Positions 8,805 to 17,679 of a DNA stretch of 64,000 bases are shown in pieces. A model generated the notes under the pieces. It was not told the DNA's origin and ran no database searches. It worked only from the letters and a program-made list of their open reading frames with translations. The number at the start of each line of letters is the position of its first letter. The first letter of the stretch is position 1. Both the position numbers and the translations under genes were made by a program. This DNA is from Priestia aryabhattai B8W22 (GTDB taxonomy: Bacteria; Bacillota; Bacilli; Bacillales; Bacillaceae_H). The stretch lies in NCBI RefSeq assembly GCF_000956595.1, contig NZ_JYOO01000001.1:242218-306217 (forward strand). The letters run 5' to 3'.

Positions 8805-9745
8805 CGATGCTGTCCTTCTTTCCTGGAAATACGCGGGTCTATATACATTTGAACTATATCTACAATTAAGTTACTCAAAATAAATAAACTAGCCGCTATT
8901 AGTACGTAGCATTGTATAACAGGTATATCACGATTAAAAATAGCTTCAATGAAATAACGCCCAAATCCAGGCCAAGAAAAAACCGCTTCAACGATAATCG
9001 TGCCCGTAAGCAATTTTCCAAGATTCATTCCAAGCCCAGTTATCATTGGGGAAATAGCAATTCTCAGCACATGTTTTATCATAATTGTTTTTTCTTTAAG
9101 TCCTCTAGTTCGAGCAAATAGAACATATGGTTGCTGCAAGTTTTCAAGAACACTCGCACGTAATAATCTTGTATACATTGCTATTAAAGGAAGAGCTAGC
9201 GTAATGGAAGGCAGTACAAGATGCTGCCATGTCCCAATTCCCTCAACTGGAAAAAGGTTAAGCTTAACAGAAAAGAAAAAAACCAATATATAGCCCAGCC
9301 AAAAAGTTGGAATAGATGCACCAAAAAAGGAAAGTAAACGACTAAAATGATCAATAGCGCTACCCTTCTTTACTCCCGCCAGAAATCCAAGAGGCACGCT
9401 GACGAACACGGCTATTAATATACTCGCTATAGCTAGTTGGACGGTCGCTGGTATTCGATATATAACTTCATCCCAAACTGGCTTATTCGAAACATAAGAT
9501 ATGCCAAAATCAAGTTGGCATATCTTCATAATAGAGTTTGCATATTGAATAAAGAATGGTTGGTCTAAACCAAACTCATGTCTTTTTTGAGCTAAAATCT
9601 CATCAGTCGGTTGGATATGTGCTGCGGTTAAATAAGCTTCAGCTGGATCCACCGATGAAAGGTGAACCATTCCAGTTGTGAGAAGTGCGGCCAAAAGAAA
9701 AACTGGAATGATGGACATAATTCGCTTCAGTATATAATTGCCCAT
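8801..9745 (-). CDS. nikB: Nickel-type ABC importer, permease NikB
   Basis: 314 residues of the DppB/OppB/NikB permease type: an N-terminal helix, an extracytoplasmic segment with FGLDQPFFIQY, and the EAA loop around YVLFARTRGLKEKTIMIKH. ATG with AGGAGG upstream. It starts 16 bp after the nikA stop. It partners with NikC in the membrane. Confidence 0.85.
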   Translation of the reverse strand: MGNYILKRIMSIIPVFLLAALLTTGMVHLSSVDPAEAYLTAAHIQPTDEILAQKRHEFGLDQPFFIQYANSIMKICQLDFGISYVSNKPVWDEVIYRIPATVQLAIASILIAVFVSVPLGFLAGVKKGSAIDHFSRLLSFFGASIPTFWLGYILVFFFSVKLNLFPVEGIGTWQHLVLPSITLALPLIAMYTRLLRASVLENLQQPYVLFARTRGLKEKTIMIKHVLRIAISPMITGLGMNLGKLLTGTIIVEAVFSWPGFGRYFIEAIFNRDIPVIQCYVLIAASLFILSNLIVDIVQMYIDPRISRKEGQHR

Positions 9746-9761
9746 GAAAACCTCCTGCTAG

Positions 9762-11384
9762 TTACTGTTTGATGCTAATTCCTGTGAATGGATTCTCGTC
9801 ACGATTAGCAGGGAAATTAAAATTCGTTACATTCTTTTGATAAATGGCTGTTTTCTTCATATATGAAATAGGAATAATAGCTCCTTGGTCTTGTATTGAC
9901 TTTAAAATAGACGAATAGAGCTGTTGGCGCTCTTTTTCATCTGTTGTTTGAGGAACCTTCGCCATTTGTTTAATTAATTCATCTTTATTTGGGTATGCTG
10001 AAATAGCTTCATTAAACCCATACCCTTTTGATGAAACAATGTTTAAAAATGTATGAGGATCATAAGGTGCACCAAAATTACTATAGAAATTAATATCAAA
10101 TTTATTATCTTTAAATCTTTGAACTTGGTCTGGTAGTTCAACTCCCTCAATGTTTAATTTCACCCCAATTGCCGCCCATTCAGATTGAAGAGTTTCGGCC
10201 ATTGCTTTTTGAATGGATTCTGCTGAATCATACATTAGGTCAATTTCAAGTAACTTTCCATCCTTTTCACGAACTGTTTTTCCTTTAGGGAGTTTCCATC
10301 CTGCTTTGTCTAATAGTGCCTTTGCTTTTTCTACATTATACTTTACCAACTTCACATCAATATCTTTCGTGTAAGGTAAATTTGTAGGTAAGATATGGTC
10401 TGCTTTTTCTTCTAAACCTGAAGTCACTCCTTTAACCAACGCTTCTTTGTTAAAACCATAATGCAGGGCTTTCCTTACACGTTCATCTGAAAGCTGTTCT
10501 GTTTTTGTATTCATAACAAGCTGTCTTGTGGCAATTGGTTCAGAAACCCTAGTTTCATATTTCCCAGTAGACTTTAATTGCTTAAACGTGTCTAGACTGA
10601 CAACTCCTTCTCCATAAATCATGTCCAAATCACCTTTTTCAAATGCGAGTACTCTCGTTTCCGCATCTGGAATAACTTTCACTTTGATTTTTTCTACTTT
10701 TGGAATCTCTCCCCAATAATTTTCATTTCGTTTATAAATAGCATATTCGTCTGCTTTATACTTTTCTAAAATCCATGGACCTGTACCTATCGGTTTAACG
10801 ATACCTTTTGAAGTATCACCATCTTTAGGAAAGCCAGCTTCCCCCAAAAAACGAACTGGTCGAACCACAGCTAGCTCTTGAATTGTTGGGTAATATGGTT
10901 CAGTCAATGTTAATCTAAAAGTATTTTTATCCACTACTTCTGTCTGAGCTATTTTTGTAATGAAACCCAACCAACTATGTAATTCTTCATTATTCAAAAT
11001 AGTGTCAAAATTCTTTTTAACAATTTCTGCATTAAAATCTGTTCCATCGGAAAATTTTACACCTTCACGCAAATGAAACGTGTATACTTTACCATCTTCA
11101 GAAATTTCCCATGACTTAGCTAGATTTGGTTTTATCTTACCGCCGGCTTGATAGCTTACTAATGGTTCATACACCATAGATTGAGCAAATAATTGTGAAG
11201 GGTTGTAGACATGTGGATTCATTTCTCCTACATCTCTCGGCCAAGCAATCGTAAGCATATTATCATGACTGCCTTTCGATGTTGATTCCCCATTATTATT
11301 TGAACAACCAACTAATAATGTTGACAAAATTAAAATAAACACAAATGTTAACTTAATTTTCAGACTAATTTTCCCCTTAGACAT
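9762..11384 (-). CDS. nikA: Nickel-type substrate-binding lipoprotein NikA
   Basis: 540 residues. The signal peptide ends in a lipobox (STLLVGC), so the protein is a lipid-anchored SBP family 5 protein. Similarity to E. coli NikA is obvious by eye: LTIAWPRDVGEMNPHVYNP, FAQSMVYEPLVSYQA, GTGPWILEKYKADEY, RNENYWGE and FGAPYDPHTF. NikA binds Ni2+ as a complex with histidine or another small metallophore; a different metallophore or peptide substrate cannot be excluded. I chose ATG at 11384 because of AGGAGG ten bases upstream; the open frame extends further to 11453. First gene of the operon, with operator-like dyads upstream. Confidence 0.88.
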   Translation of the reverse strand: MSKGKISLKIKLTFVFILILSTLLVGCSNNNGESTSKGSHDNMLTIAWPRDVGEMNPHVYNPSQLFAQSMVYEPLVSYQAGGKIKPNLAKSWEISEDGKVYTFHLREGVKFSDGTDFNAEIVKKNFDTILNNEELHSWLGFITKIAQTEVVDKNTFRLTLTEPYYPTIQELAVVRPVRFLGEAGFPKDGDTSKGIVKPIGTGPWILEKYKADEYAIYKRNENYWGEIPKVEKIKVKVIPDAETRVLAFEKGDLDMIYGEGVVSLDTFKQLKSTGKYETRVSEPIATRQLVMNTKTEQLSDERVRKALHYGFNKEALVKGVTSGLEEKADHILPTNLPYTKDIDVKLVKYNVEKAKALLDKAGWKLPKGKTVREKDGKLLEIDLMYDSAESIQKAMAETLQSEWAAIGVKLNIEGVELPDQVQRFKDNKFDINFYSNFGAPYDPHTFLNIVSSKGYGFNEAISAYPNKDELIKQMAKVPQTTDEKERQQLYSSILKSIQDQGAIIPISYMKKTAIYQKNVTNFNFPANRDENPFTGISIKQ

Positions 11385-11409
11385 AACGGTGTCTCCTCCT
11401 ACTTGATGT

Positions 11410-11424
11410 TGATAATCGTTTTCA
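11410..11424. promoter_or_regulatory. Candidate Fur-family operator in the nikA leader
   Basis: TGATAATCGTTTTCA matches the 7-1-7 Fur-family consensus (TGATAAT-N-ATTATCA) at 12 of 14 informative positions. It lies between the presumed promoter and the nikA ribosome site. Which family member binds (Fur, Zur, PerR) cannot be decided by eye. Confidence 0.5.
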
Positions 11425-11456
11425 ATTGTAAGCAGGATTTGTATTCTTGTCAATGT

Positions 11457-11483
11457 AATATTGAAAACTTTATTTTCAATATT
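11457..11483. promoter_or_regulatory. Perfect palindrome upstream of nikA
   Basis: 11-bp arms AATATTGAAAA/TTTTCAATATT separated by 5 bp. The half-site TTTTCAAT also occurs in the candidate box at 11410-11424. Position in the promoter region suggests an operator for a metal-responsive repressor (inference). Confidence 0.55.
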
Positions 11484-11639
11484 GTTATCTATCTGTGAAA
11501 GTAACTTTTCCGGACGTAATGCTTGCCCTTTTTAAAGAAAAACCCCTTGAGATTTAAGAAAAAATCAAAAGACTTGAGTATTTAAAAATTGTTATACAAA
11601 CCAAAGTAATGTAATTACTTTTCTCTGCTAATCACGTGA

Positions 11640-11849
11640 TCAGCATTAGAAATGGCTCAAAATAGCACTAGGCTTTCTTGGACTTTTGAAGAAGTCGATA
11701 GCAAATTACATGCGATTATGAAAAGCATATACCAAAATAGCAAGAAAGCTGCTCAAGAATACAACGCTCCTGGTAATCTTGTCGTAGGTGCAAACATTGC
11801 CGGATTTATAAAAGTTGCTGATGCTATGATTGAGCAAGGTGTTATTTGA
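11640..11849 (+). pseudogene. 3' remnant of an NADP-type glutamate dehydrogenase gene
   Basis: The translated segment SALEMAQNSTRLSWTFEEVD ... VVGANIAGFIKVADAMIEQGVI is the C-terminal end of GdhA-type glutamate dehydrogenases (about 450 residues when whole). An in-frame TGA lies immediately before the first matching codon, and no other part of the gene is present upstream. Only about 69 codons remain. Most likely non-functional debris from a deletion or recombination event. Confidence 0.8.
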
Positions 11850-11905
11850 TACTTCATTGGGAGAATATACTAGTATGGATATCTTGAATTTAAAGGCTGT
11901 TAATA

Positions 11906-12171
11906 ATGGGTGACTTACAGATATTGCTGGTTTAATTGCACTTTCATATGCACTCAGCAGAAAAAAACCTACTATTAAATATATAACACCTCTAATTGTA
12001 GGAGTGGTTAGTGTTGGCCTTGTTATCGTAAGTTTCCTTATCGGAGGCTGGATTGGTATGAGAGTAGGAACAATTAGCTTTACTGCTTTTATCTCATCAC
12101 TTATCTCCCTACTAATTATATCTATAGCTGAATCTGTGAAAAGAAAATTCAGTAAAAACATTCACCACTAA
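11906..12171 (+). pseudogene. Frameshifted YesK-like small membrane protein
   Basis: An ATG at 11906 with AAAGG upstream opens MGDLQILLV and stops. A second frame immediately continues AGLIALSYALSRKKPTIKY, then two hydrophobic segments (PLIVGVVSVGLVIVSFLIGG and FTAFISSLISLLIISIA) to the TAA ending at 12171. Together they give a protein of about 87 residues resembling the YesK family, so a one-base frameshift near 11935 is likely. The family assignment is tentative. A terminator follows at 12290. Confidence 0.5.
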
Positions 12172-12289
12172 AGTATATATAGCACATACAAAGTCAGTTT
12201 ATATAATGCGGATGATATGAGAGTATAAATATGACTGCGGTATTAAACAGCTAAATGTATAAATACTAATACCTTGAGCAAACTATTCA

Positions 12290-12313
12290 AGATGCCTAAA
12301 CGGCATCTTTTTT
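12290..12313 (+). terminator. Rho-independent terminator
   Basis: AGATGCC-TAAAC-GGCATCT followed by a T6 run. It serves the decayed gene upstream on the plus strand. Confidence 0.8.
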
Positions 12314-12558
12314 AATGCATATGATATACAAAACAAAGTTAACATAATGAAGATTCTCCCCAGTTAATTGTTTATATAATGCTTCTGTTAAAAATCTAGT
12401 GCCATGAATAACACTTTAAACACTTTGTACGTTATTCATTTAATTTTCACCATAAAGCAATACAAGTTCTTAGAGAATCAGCTGAGTTTATAAATCTATA
12501 TATTACATTCATCCCTGTTCCAAGAGAGAAAAAGATTCTAATGAAAGGAGAGCGTAAA

Positions 12559-13209
12559 GTGGAAATCATCGAAGTAAGCTGGCGTACAATATTATTATAT
12601 GTTGTTATTATTATTATTTTTCGTTTTATCGGCCAACGAGGCATAAATCAGCTAAATGTCATTGACCTTGTTGTTGTGCTTATGATAAGTGAACTTGGAG
12701 TTGTTGCAATTGAGGATACGGGAGGTTCTTTACTTTATCAGCTTGTACCTATTTTTATATTAACAGTTATCCAAATAGCTCTTACATATATCCAATTAAA
12801 AAGTCAAAAGTTACGCAGAGTACTAGATGGGCAACCTATTATTGTAATAAGGCAAGGAAAGATTGATGAAAAGCAAATGAGGAAATCACGTTATAATTTG
12901 GACGACTTGCTTTTACAACTGCGGGATAAAAATATAGGAGATATCCGTGAGGTGGATTATGCGATATTAGAGCCTTCGGGTACATTATCTGTATTTAAAA
13001 AATCAGAAAGCAAAGATAAATCAGGATCTGTATTTTTACTTCCCCTTGTTATTGATGGAATCATTCAAGAAAAGCATTTAAATCTAATAAATAAAAATTC
13101 TTATTGGCTTTTCAACGAATTGAAACAAAGAGGATACAAAGACGTAAAACGTATTTTATATTGTAGTTTTTTAAACGGGCAACTTTTTGTGGATATAAAA
13201 AATGAATGA
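12559..13209 (+). CDS. DUF421/YetF-type membrane protein
   Basis: 216 residues with three N-terminal membrane helices (about residues 5-80) and the cytoplasmic YetF C-terminal domain, including LRRVLDGQPIIVIRQGKID and RYNLDDLLLQLRDKNI. The GTG at 12559 is preferred because AAAGGAG lies 8 nt upstream; an ATG at 12541 overlaps that site. Bacillus members are envelope proteins, several linked to sporulation or stress; the function is not established. Confidence 0.82.
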   Translation: MEIIEVSWRTILLYVVIIIIFRFIGQRGINQLNVIDLVVVLMISELGVVAIEDTGGSLLYQLVPIFILTVIQIALTYIQLKSQKLRRVLDGQPIIVIRQGKIDEKQMRKSRYNLDDLLLQLRDKNIGDIREVDYAILEPSGTLSVFKKSESKDKSGSVFLLPLVIDGIIQEKHLNLINKNSYWLFNELKQRGYKDVKRILYCSFLNGQLFVDIKNE

Positions 13210-13230
13210 TAAAAAAAATTCAGGACGAAA

Positions 13231-13350
13231 ATGGGTTTAAACTTGGCTAATTCTATAGAAAGCCCTAAACTGCTGGAGCTATTGAAAACAAGATCTTTAA
13301 AAGCTGTAATAGCCATTCGTGTTGTTATGTATAAACTAAGAGCAAGCTAA
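13231..13350 (+). CDS. Small ORF downstream of the DUF421 gene
   Basis: 39 residues, MGLNLANSIESPKLLELLK then a basic amphipathic tail (ALKAVIAIRVVMYKLR-like). CAGGA precedes the ATG at acceptable distance, 21 bp after the DUF421 stop, and its stop lies inside the shared terminator. I recognise no family. It may be a real small protein or chance. Confidence 0.35.
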   Translation: MGLNLANSIESPKLLELLKTRSLKAVIAIRVVMYKLRAS

Positions 13351-13368
13351 TTTTCATTGGCTTGCTCT
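13339..13368. terminator. Bidirectional terminator
   Basis: Arms AGAGCAAGC/GCTTGCTCT lie between convergent genes: the DUF421 unit and the CBS-domain gene. Confidence 0.65.
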
Positions 13369-13400
13369 TATCTATATGATGAAGTACAAAAAAACCTTTT

Positions 13401-13826
13401 TTATTTATTAAGCTCAGCAGGAGCTGAAATATTCTCAAGAACTTTTCCTGTTTCTTTATTTGAAGTATTACTTACCGCTAAATCTCCCAAAGAAACCATT
13501 CCAATAAGTTTTCCATTTTCTACAATAGGAAGTCTGCGTATTTGATGCTGAGACATGATGTCTGCAGCCTGCTCTACAGACATGTATTTTGTACCGGTAA
13601 TGACATCAGTGGTGATCATTTCAGATATTTGTGTATTCGCATTAAAATTATTAGCTAATCCCTTGACGACTAAATCACGATCCGTTATTAGGCCTATTAG
13701 CTTATCATTTTCACAAATTGGAATAACTCCTACATCTACATTCTTCATCATATTAGCTACCTCACCACATGAACTTTTAAGGTTACCTGTCTCAATATTA
13801 GAAGTCATCACTTCTGTTATATTCAT
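13401..13826 (-). CDS. CBS-pair general stress protein
   Basis: 141 residues made of two CBS domains (about 1-60 and 70-130). Typical motifs are VIPICENDKLIGLITDRDLV and RRLPIVENGKLIGMVSLGDL. CBS pairs bind adenine nucleotides and act as energy or redox sensors. It resembles YhcV/YkuL-type stand-alone CBS proteins of Bacillus, some of which belong to the sigma-B regulon. ATG with AAAGGAGGAG upstream and a sigma-B-like promoter at 13868-13892. Confidence 0.85.
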   Translation of the reverse strand: MNITEVMTSNIETGNLKSSCGEVANMMKNVDVGVIPICENDKLIGLITDRDLVVKGLANNFNANTQISEMITTDVITGTKYMSVEQAADIMSQHQIRRLPIVENGKLIGMVSLGDLAVSNTSNKETGKVLENISAPAELNK

Positions 13827-13867
13827 AGCAACTCCTCCTTTATTTAATCATTGTCTTACTTCACTTG

Positions 13868-13892
13868 ATTCCCGCACCTCATCTTCTAAAAC
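13868..13892 (-). promoter_or_regulatory. Sigma-B-like promoter for the CBS gene
   Basis: GTTTTA-N13-GGGAAT on the minus strand, close to the Bacillus consensus GTTTAA-N12-15-GGGTAT and about 42 bp before the start codon. Confidence 0.55.
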
Positions 13893-14104
13893 GTCCATTT
13901 GAGTTTTAGGATACAAAGCTTTAGGTTTTAATAAAAGAGCACAACCCGTTGGTTCGTAATAAATTTATACTTCTCCTCTTCTCATCTTTATACTTTTACA
14001 AAAGAGTTATTCGAAGTTATTTTTCATTAAATTGAAATATTAAAACTATTATATAAATTGTATAATTTAGTAGTATAAAAACTACTAGGAAGGGATTACA
14101 CACT

Positions 14105-14950
14105 ATGTTATGGTTTATATCTGCTTTAGGGACAGCTGTATGCTTCGGAGTAAACAATACTTTATTTAAATGGGGTGCTCTTCAACATTTATCTAAAGTG
14201 TGTATTCAACTTTTCTTTTATTGGATTTCTTTTTTTATCCTCTTATTATTTACTCTTATTAAAGGAAGTTTTGAATTTCACATTTTACCTATTTTAACGG
14301 GGGCACTAATCGGTATCTTAAATGCCAATGGCAATATCCAAATGTCGAAAGCCTTTGAGAAAGGACCTGCGAGTATTACATCTACCATTATTGCGATGAA
14401 TACAGTCATTGTTGTTATAGCTACATCCTTATTATTTCCTGAATCCATTCCTTTAACAAATTGGATTGGTATCGTCATTATTATATTGGCAGCTTGTATT
14501 ATTCAGTATCAACCAAACAAAACGGCACACATAGAGTATAAATTATGGATTTTGAGCTGCTGTTTAGCTCTTCTATCTATCGGCACAGTTGGTGTTATTA
14601 TGAAATTCAGCACGTATCAGCACTTTAGCATGGGTGAAATGCTTGTTTCAATGTATGGCGGAGGAGCTGTCTATTTAAGTTTATTAGCTCGGAAAGAACT
14701 TAAAAAAATAACTGCACATAAAATTGAAATAAAGATAGGTATACTAGTTGGTATATTAAGTACGATTGGTTACAGCTGTTATTTATTCGCCCTAAAGGAA
14801 GGTCCATCCAGTGTGGTTTATCCAATCATTAGTTTAAATTGTATTGTTGTTTTAATTGGGAGCTTAATTATCTTTAAAGAAAGACTTAAAAAATATCAAT
14901 TAATAGGAATTATTCTTACTCTATGCGGAATCGTGTTGACTAAGATATAA
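14105..14950 (+). CDS. EamA/DMT-family permease
   Basis: 281 residues with ten hydrophobic segments arranged as two EamA repeats. The second repeat includes EGPSSVVYPIISLNCIVVL and ends IIGIILTLCGIVLTKI. Drug/metabolite transporters of this type usually export small metabolites or amino acids; the substrate is unknown. ATG with AAGGGA upstream. Single gene followed by a terminator. Confidence 0.85.
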   Translation: MLWFISALGTAVCFGVNNTLFKWGALQHLSKVCIQLFFYWISFFILLLFTLIKGSFEFHILPILTGALIGILNANGNIQMSKAFEKGPASITSTIIAMNTVIVVIATSLLFPESIPLTNWIGIVIIILAACIIQYQPNKTAHIEYKLWILSCCLALLSIGTVGVIMKFSTYQHFSMGEMLVSMYGGGAVYLSLLARKELKKITAHKIEIKIGILVGILSTIGYSCYLFALKEGPSSVVYPIISLNCIVVLIGSLIIFKERLKKYQLIGIILTLCGIVLTKI

Positions 14951-15049
14951 GTTTTTGCACTAATACCGACAGAAGAACGAACACATAGTGAAATAGGTCT
15001 CCTTCTGTATGGCAACTGAAGATGTATATAGTATACATAGAAAAAACAG

Positions 15050-15081
15050 AAAAACTCCCCCAATGCGTTAAGGGAGTTTTT
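15050..15081 (+). terminator. Terminator after the EamA gene, one of a repeated pair
   Basis: AAAAACTCCC/GGGAGTTTTT stem then CTATTTTT. The segment from GTATACAT (15031) through the hairpin resembles 19404-19452. Confidence 0.8.
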
Positions 15082-15207
15082 CTATTTTTAGGAGTTAGCT
15101 AAATGATGATTCATCCATCTTGAGCTTTTGGCAAAATCTTGCCTTAATGCCTCGATTGAATCGGTCGTTTTAGCTATGCTCTCTCTTCTAATCTATTTTT
15201 ATTTATT

Positions 15208-16095
15208 TCAACAGGTAACGTTAATGCCGCTAGCTTGCAGAACTTCTTCTAGCGCACTTTGCTCTTTATTGCTTAAAGGAACCATTGGCAAACGAACACC
15301 GCCAACTTGTATTCCATTTAGATTTAATGCAGCTTTTACTGGTGAAGGACTTGGCGCAATAAATAATGCTCTCATAATGGGAAGCAGATTGCGATGTGTA
15401 GCAGCAGCTTTTTGGACATCGCCATTTTTGAAGGCATTAATCATTTGTTGCATATCATTGCCAATGATGTGGGAAGCAACTGAAATAACTCCTGCCCCGC
15501 CAATTGCTAATACTGGTATTGTTAACCCATCATCGCCGCTGTATAGTGTAAAGTCGCTAGGTGTTTTGCTAATAATCTCTGCCATGGCATCCAAGTTGCC
15601 ACTTGCTTCCTTAATTGATACAACATTAGGAATCTCTGATAGACGAACAATTGTTTCAACAGAAATGTTAACTACGCTTCGCCCTGGGATATTGTAAAGC
15701 ATAACTGGTAAAGAGGTTGACTGGGCAATCGTTTTAAAGTGCTGGTACAAGCCTTCCTGAGACGGCTTATTATAGTAGGGAGCAACGAGCATAATACCAT
15801 CGACTCCTGTTTCCTCTGCAAGTTTCGTTAAGCTAATCGAAGCTTGCGTGTTGTTTGAGCCAGTTCCGGCGATGACGTGGACTCTTCCCGCAGCAGCTTC
15901 TACAACACATTTGAATAATTCAATTTTTTCTTCTGTGGTTAATGTTGGAGACTCTCCAGTTGTACCAGCTACAACTAAGCCATCTGTGCCATTTGTAATT
16001 AAATGCTCAACTAACGTTTTCGTCGCGTTAAAATCAATTTCGCCATTCTGATCAAACGGGGTAACCATTGCTGTTAATACTTGGCCAAAATTCAT
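15208..16095 (-). CDS. dapA: 4-hydroxy-tetrahydrodipicolinate synthase
   Basis: 295 residues, full length for DapA. It condenses pyruvate with aspartate semialdehyde in the cytoplasm, the first committed step toward lysine, diaminopimelate and dipicolinate. Seen are GTTGES (44-49), the catalytic tyrosine in LYNIPGR (Tyr134), the Schiff-base lysine in SIKEASG (Lys162) and GGAGVISV. ATG with AAAGGGTG upstream. The 5' leader carries a lysine riboswitch with terminator, so this copy is probably controlled by lysine. No other lysine gene is nearby. It may be a second copy next to another dapA elsewhere, which I cannot check. Confidence 0.93.
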   Translation of the reverse strand: MNFGQVLTAMVTPFDQNGEIDFNATKTLVEHLITNGTDGLVVAGTTGESPTLTTEEKIELFKCVVEAAAGRVHVIAGTGSNNTQASISLTKLAEETGVDGIMLVAPYYNKPSQEGLYQHFKTIAQSTSLPVMLYNIPGRSVVNISVETIVRLSEIPNVVSIKEASGNLDAMAEIISKTPSDFTLYSGDDGLTIPVLAIGGAGVISVASHIIGNDMQQMINAFKNGDVQKAAATHRNLLPIMRALFIAPSPSPVKAALNLNGIQVGGVRLPMVPLSNKEQSALEEVLQASGINVTC

Positions 16096-16157
16096 AACTA
16101 CACACCCTTTATAAAATTTTTAAAATTAGAGGGGTTAGGGCCATTCATAAGAAACGC

Positions 16158-16188
16158 AAAAAAGCAGCAACGAGGGATTCGTTGCTGC
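16158..16188 (-). terminator. Attenuator terminator of the dapA lysine riboswitch
   Basis: Minus-strand GCAGCAACGA-ATCCC-TCGTTGCTGC followed by TTTTTT, placed between the aptamer and dapA. This is the expression platform for premature termination. Confidence 0.85.
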
Positions 16189-16214
16189 AGTAGAAACAAT
16201 ATTTATCAAAAATA

Positions 16215-16400
16215 GTTTCCGTGCGTAAGATAGCCCTCCATACAGTTTCCCATATGACAGTTCTGTATTTATTCAACAGCAGAACCAGCTTCAAGAACAT
16301 GAGATTCTTTCGGCTTCGGCAAATACCCCTTTCCACAATTGTCATTGGATCTCATTCTCCTCAAATTGTATACTTATGATCTTTGCGCCTCTATCCTCAC
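16215..16400 (-). promoter_or_regulatory. Lysine riboswitch (L box) upstream of dapA
   Basis: On the minus strand the conserved L-box elements occur in order: GATAGAGGCGCAAAGATCAT, AAGTATACAATTTGAGGAG, GGAAAGGGGTATTTGCCGAAG (split here as GGAAAGGGG and GCCGAAG), AGCTGG and ATGGAGGGCTATCTTACG. The two ends (GATAG and CTATC) can form P1. A lysine-bound aptamer would favour the terminator at 16158-16188. Confidence 0.88.
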
Positions 16401-16440
16401 TTCAAAAAATATTGAAATAAGAAAATATTTAATTGCATTT

Positions 16441-16469
16441 AATATAACAGTAAATTTCCTTTCACGCAA
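16441..16469 (-). promoter_or_regulatory. Sigma-A promoter of the dapA transcript
   Basis: TTGCGT-N17-TATATT with an extended TG motif (TGTTATATT), about 40 bp before the riboswitch aptamer. Confidence 0.65.
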
Positions 16470-16644
16470 GAATCATTTAAGTATAATTTTATGGACACCA
16501 TGTAATTAAGTCCTTACACTTATTTTTTAGAGAATGCCTCCGGATTATTGACTCAAACCCACAATCTCAGTATCACTCATATTACTATTCCACCTTTCTT
16601 TTTGCTATTCACCACATGTTTTAACTTACATATTATGCACACCA

Positions 16645-16670
16645 TAAAAAGCCACCCGCTTAGAGTGACT
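16645..16670 (-). terminator. Terminator overlapping the end of the 16660-16917 gene
   Basis: Minus-strand AGTCACTC-TAAGC-GGGTGGCT followed by TTTTT. The stop codon lies in the loop. Confidence 0.7.
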
Positions 16671-16917
16671 TAGCATTAGGTTTATTCTTTACTTCATCAG
16701 GTACGTAATCTAAAAGTACGGATATTATTGTATTAAAATGCCATGGAGTAAGATTGTTGCCAGCACTTTCTTTTAACTCAGTTCTTAGCTTTTCACCCCA
16801 TATAGGATATTTATTGTTGCTTTTTGCTTCCTCTAACATATAATCGACTACATTTAGTACTTTATAATATTCATTTTCTTTTGCGCTAATATAATAATCC
16901 TTTTGTTTATAGTTCAT
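16660..16917 (-). CDS. Hypothetical protein
   Basis: 85 residues, acidic and helical, with no signal peptide (MNYKQKDYYISAKENEYYK onward). I do not recognise the family. The ATG at 16917 is preferred because AGGGG lies nine bases upstream; a longer frame from 16950 lacks a site. It follows another small gene on the same strand by 61 bp, and the two may form an operon ending at the shared terminator. Confidence 0.55.
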   Translation of the reverse strand: MNYKQKDYYISAKENEYYKVLNVVDYMLEEAKSNNKYPIWGEKLRTELKESAGNNLTPWHFNTIISVLLDYVPDEVKNKPNAKSL

Positions 16918-16978
16918 ATCTCCAATCCCCTTTTGGTTATTTATGAACAATACATTTTTTCATAAAATAGCATCAAAT

Positions 16979-17266
16979 TTAGACTATATCTCTTATTTCC
17001 TTATAACATCTACATTGATTTAAATAGTTTATAATATCTTGGTTATTTACTTCTTTGATATTATCTCCAAAAAGTTCAACAGCACTTTCTAAACGTTCCC
17101 TTTTATTATCAATCGTTAGTACATATCGAAGTGCATCAACTACTGGTGCATTATGGTATGTACGACGAACGAAATATTCTTCGATTGCCTTATTTAAGTA
17201 TTCTGATTCAGCCTTTCTAAATTTAGGTTCTGACCTTTGAAGGTTCTTTACCTCCATCTCTATCAT
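16979..17266 (-). CDS. Hypothetical protein
   Basis: 95 residues, charged and probably all-helical (KFRKAESEYLNKAIEEYF, KRERLESAVELFGDNI). No family recognised. ATG at 17266 with GAGG upstream; a second ATG three codons in is possible. Likely first gene of a two-gene unit with 16660-16917. Confidence 0.55.
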   Translation of the reverse strand: MIEMEVKNLQRSEPKFRKAESEYLNKAIEEYFVRRTYHNAPVVDALRYVLTIDNKRERLESAVELFGDNIKEVNNQDIINYLNQCRCYKEIRDIV

Positions 17267-17361
17267 AAATCCCTCATCCTCTCCGATTTAATTCACTATT
17301 TTATTCCCCTGCTAGAAGTAAAATAAAACTTAGTTTGTATACAAATTAATGTATTTTCTAC

Positions 17362-17401
17362 AAAAAAAAAAAAAAAAAAAACCTGTAAAGACAGGTGTTT
17401 T
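17362..17401. terminator. Hairpin with a 20-base A run
   Basis: A20 (17362-17381), then CCTGT-AAAG-ACAGG and a T-rich stretch. It can terminate in both directions. On the minus strand the run gives T20. Confidence 0.6.
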
Positions 17402-17679
17402 TTGTAAACTTAACATGTTAAAGGAGAAACGATTCGTCAGCAAAAGGAGAAATCTGATTAGGTACAGTATGTGCTCATTTTTCGTATTTATACGTATTCG
17501 AATTAAAGAATAAAATGAGGTTAAGCAAACCCATTGATGTTCGATTTTTGTAAGGTTAAAGGATAGATTAATTTTTGACGAAGTGAGTTATAGAATGTAG
17601 TCAAGTTATTGTTGAGGAAATATAGCTTTATCTTTTAATTGATGTATCACAGGGACATACTAAAAAATGAGGTGATAAC

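Noticed and set aside
11706..12161. 151-residue minus-strand ORF
   Set aside because: Antisense of the gdhA tail and YesK-like remnant, whose plus-strand reading shows recognisable protein sequence.
16145..16345. 66-residue minus-strand ORF
   Set aside because: Lies inside the lysine riboswitch leader.
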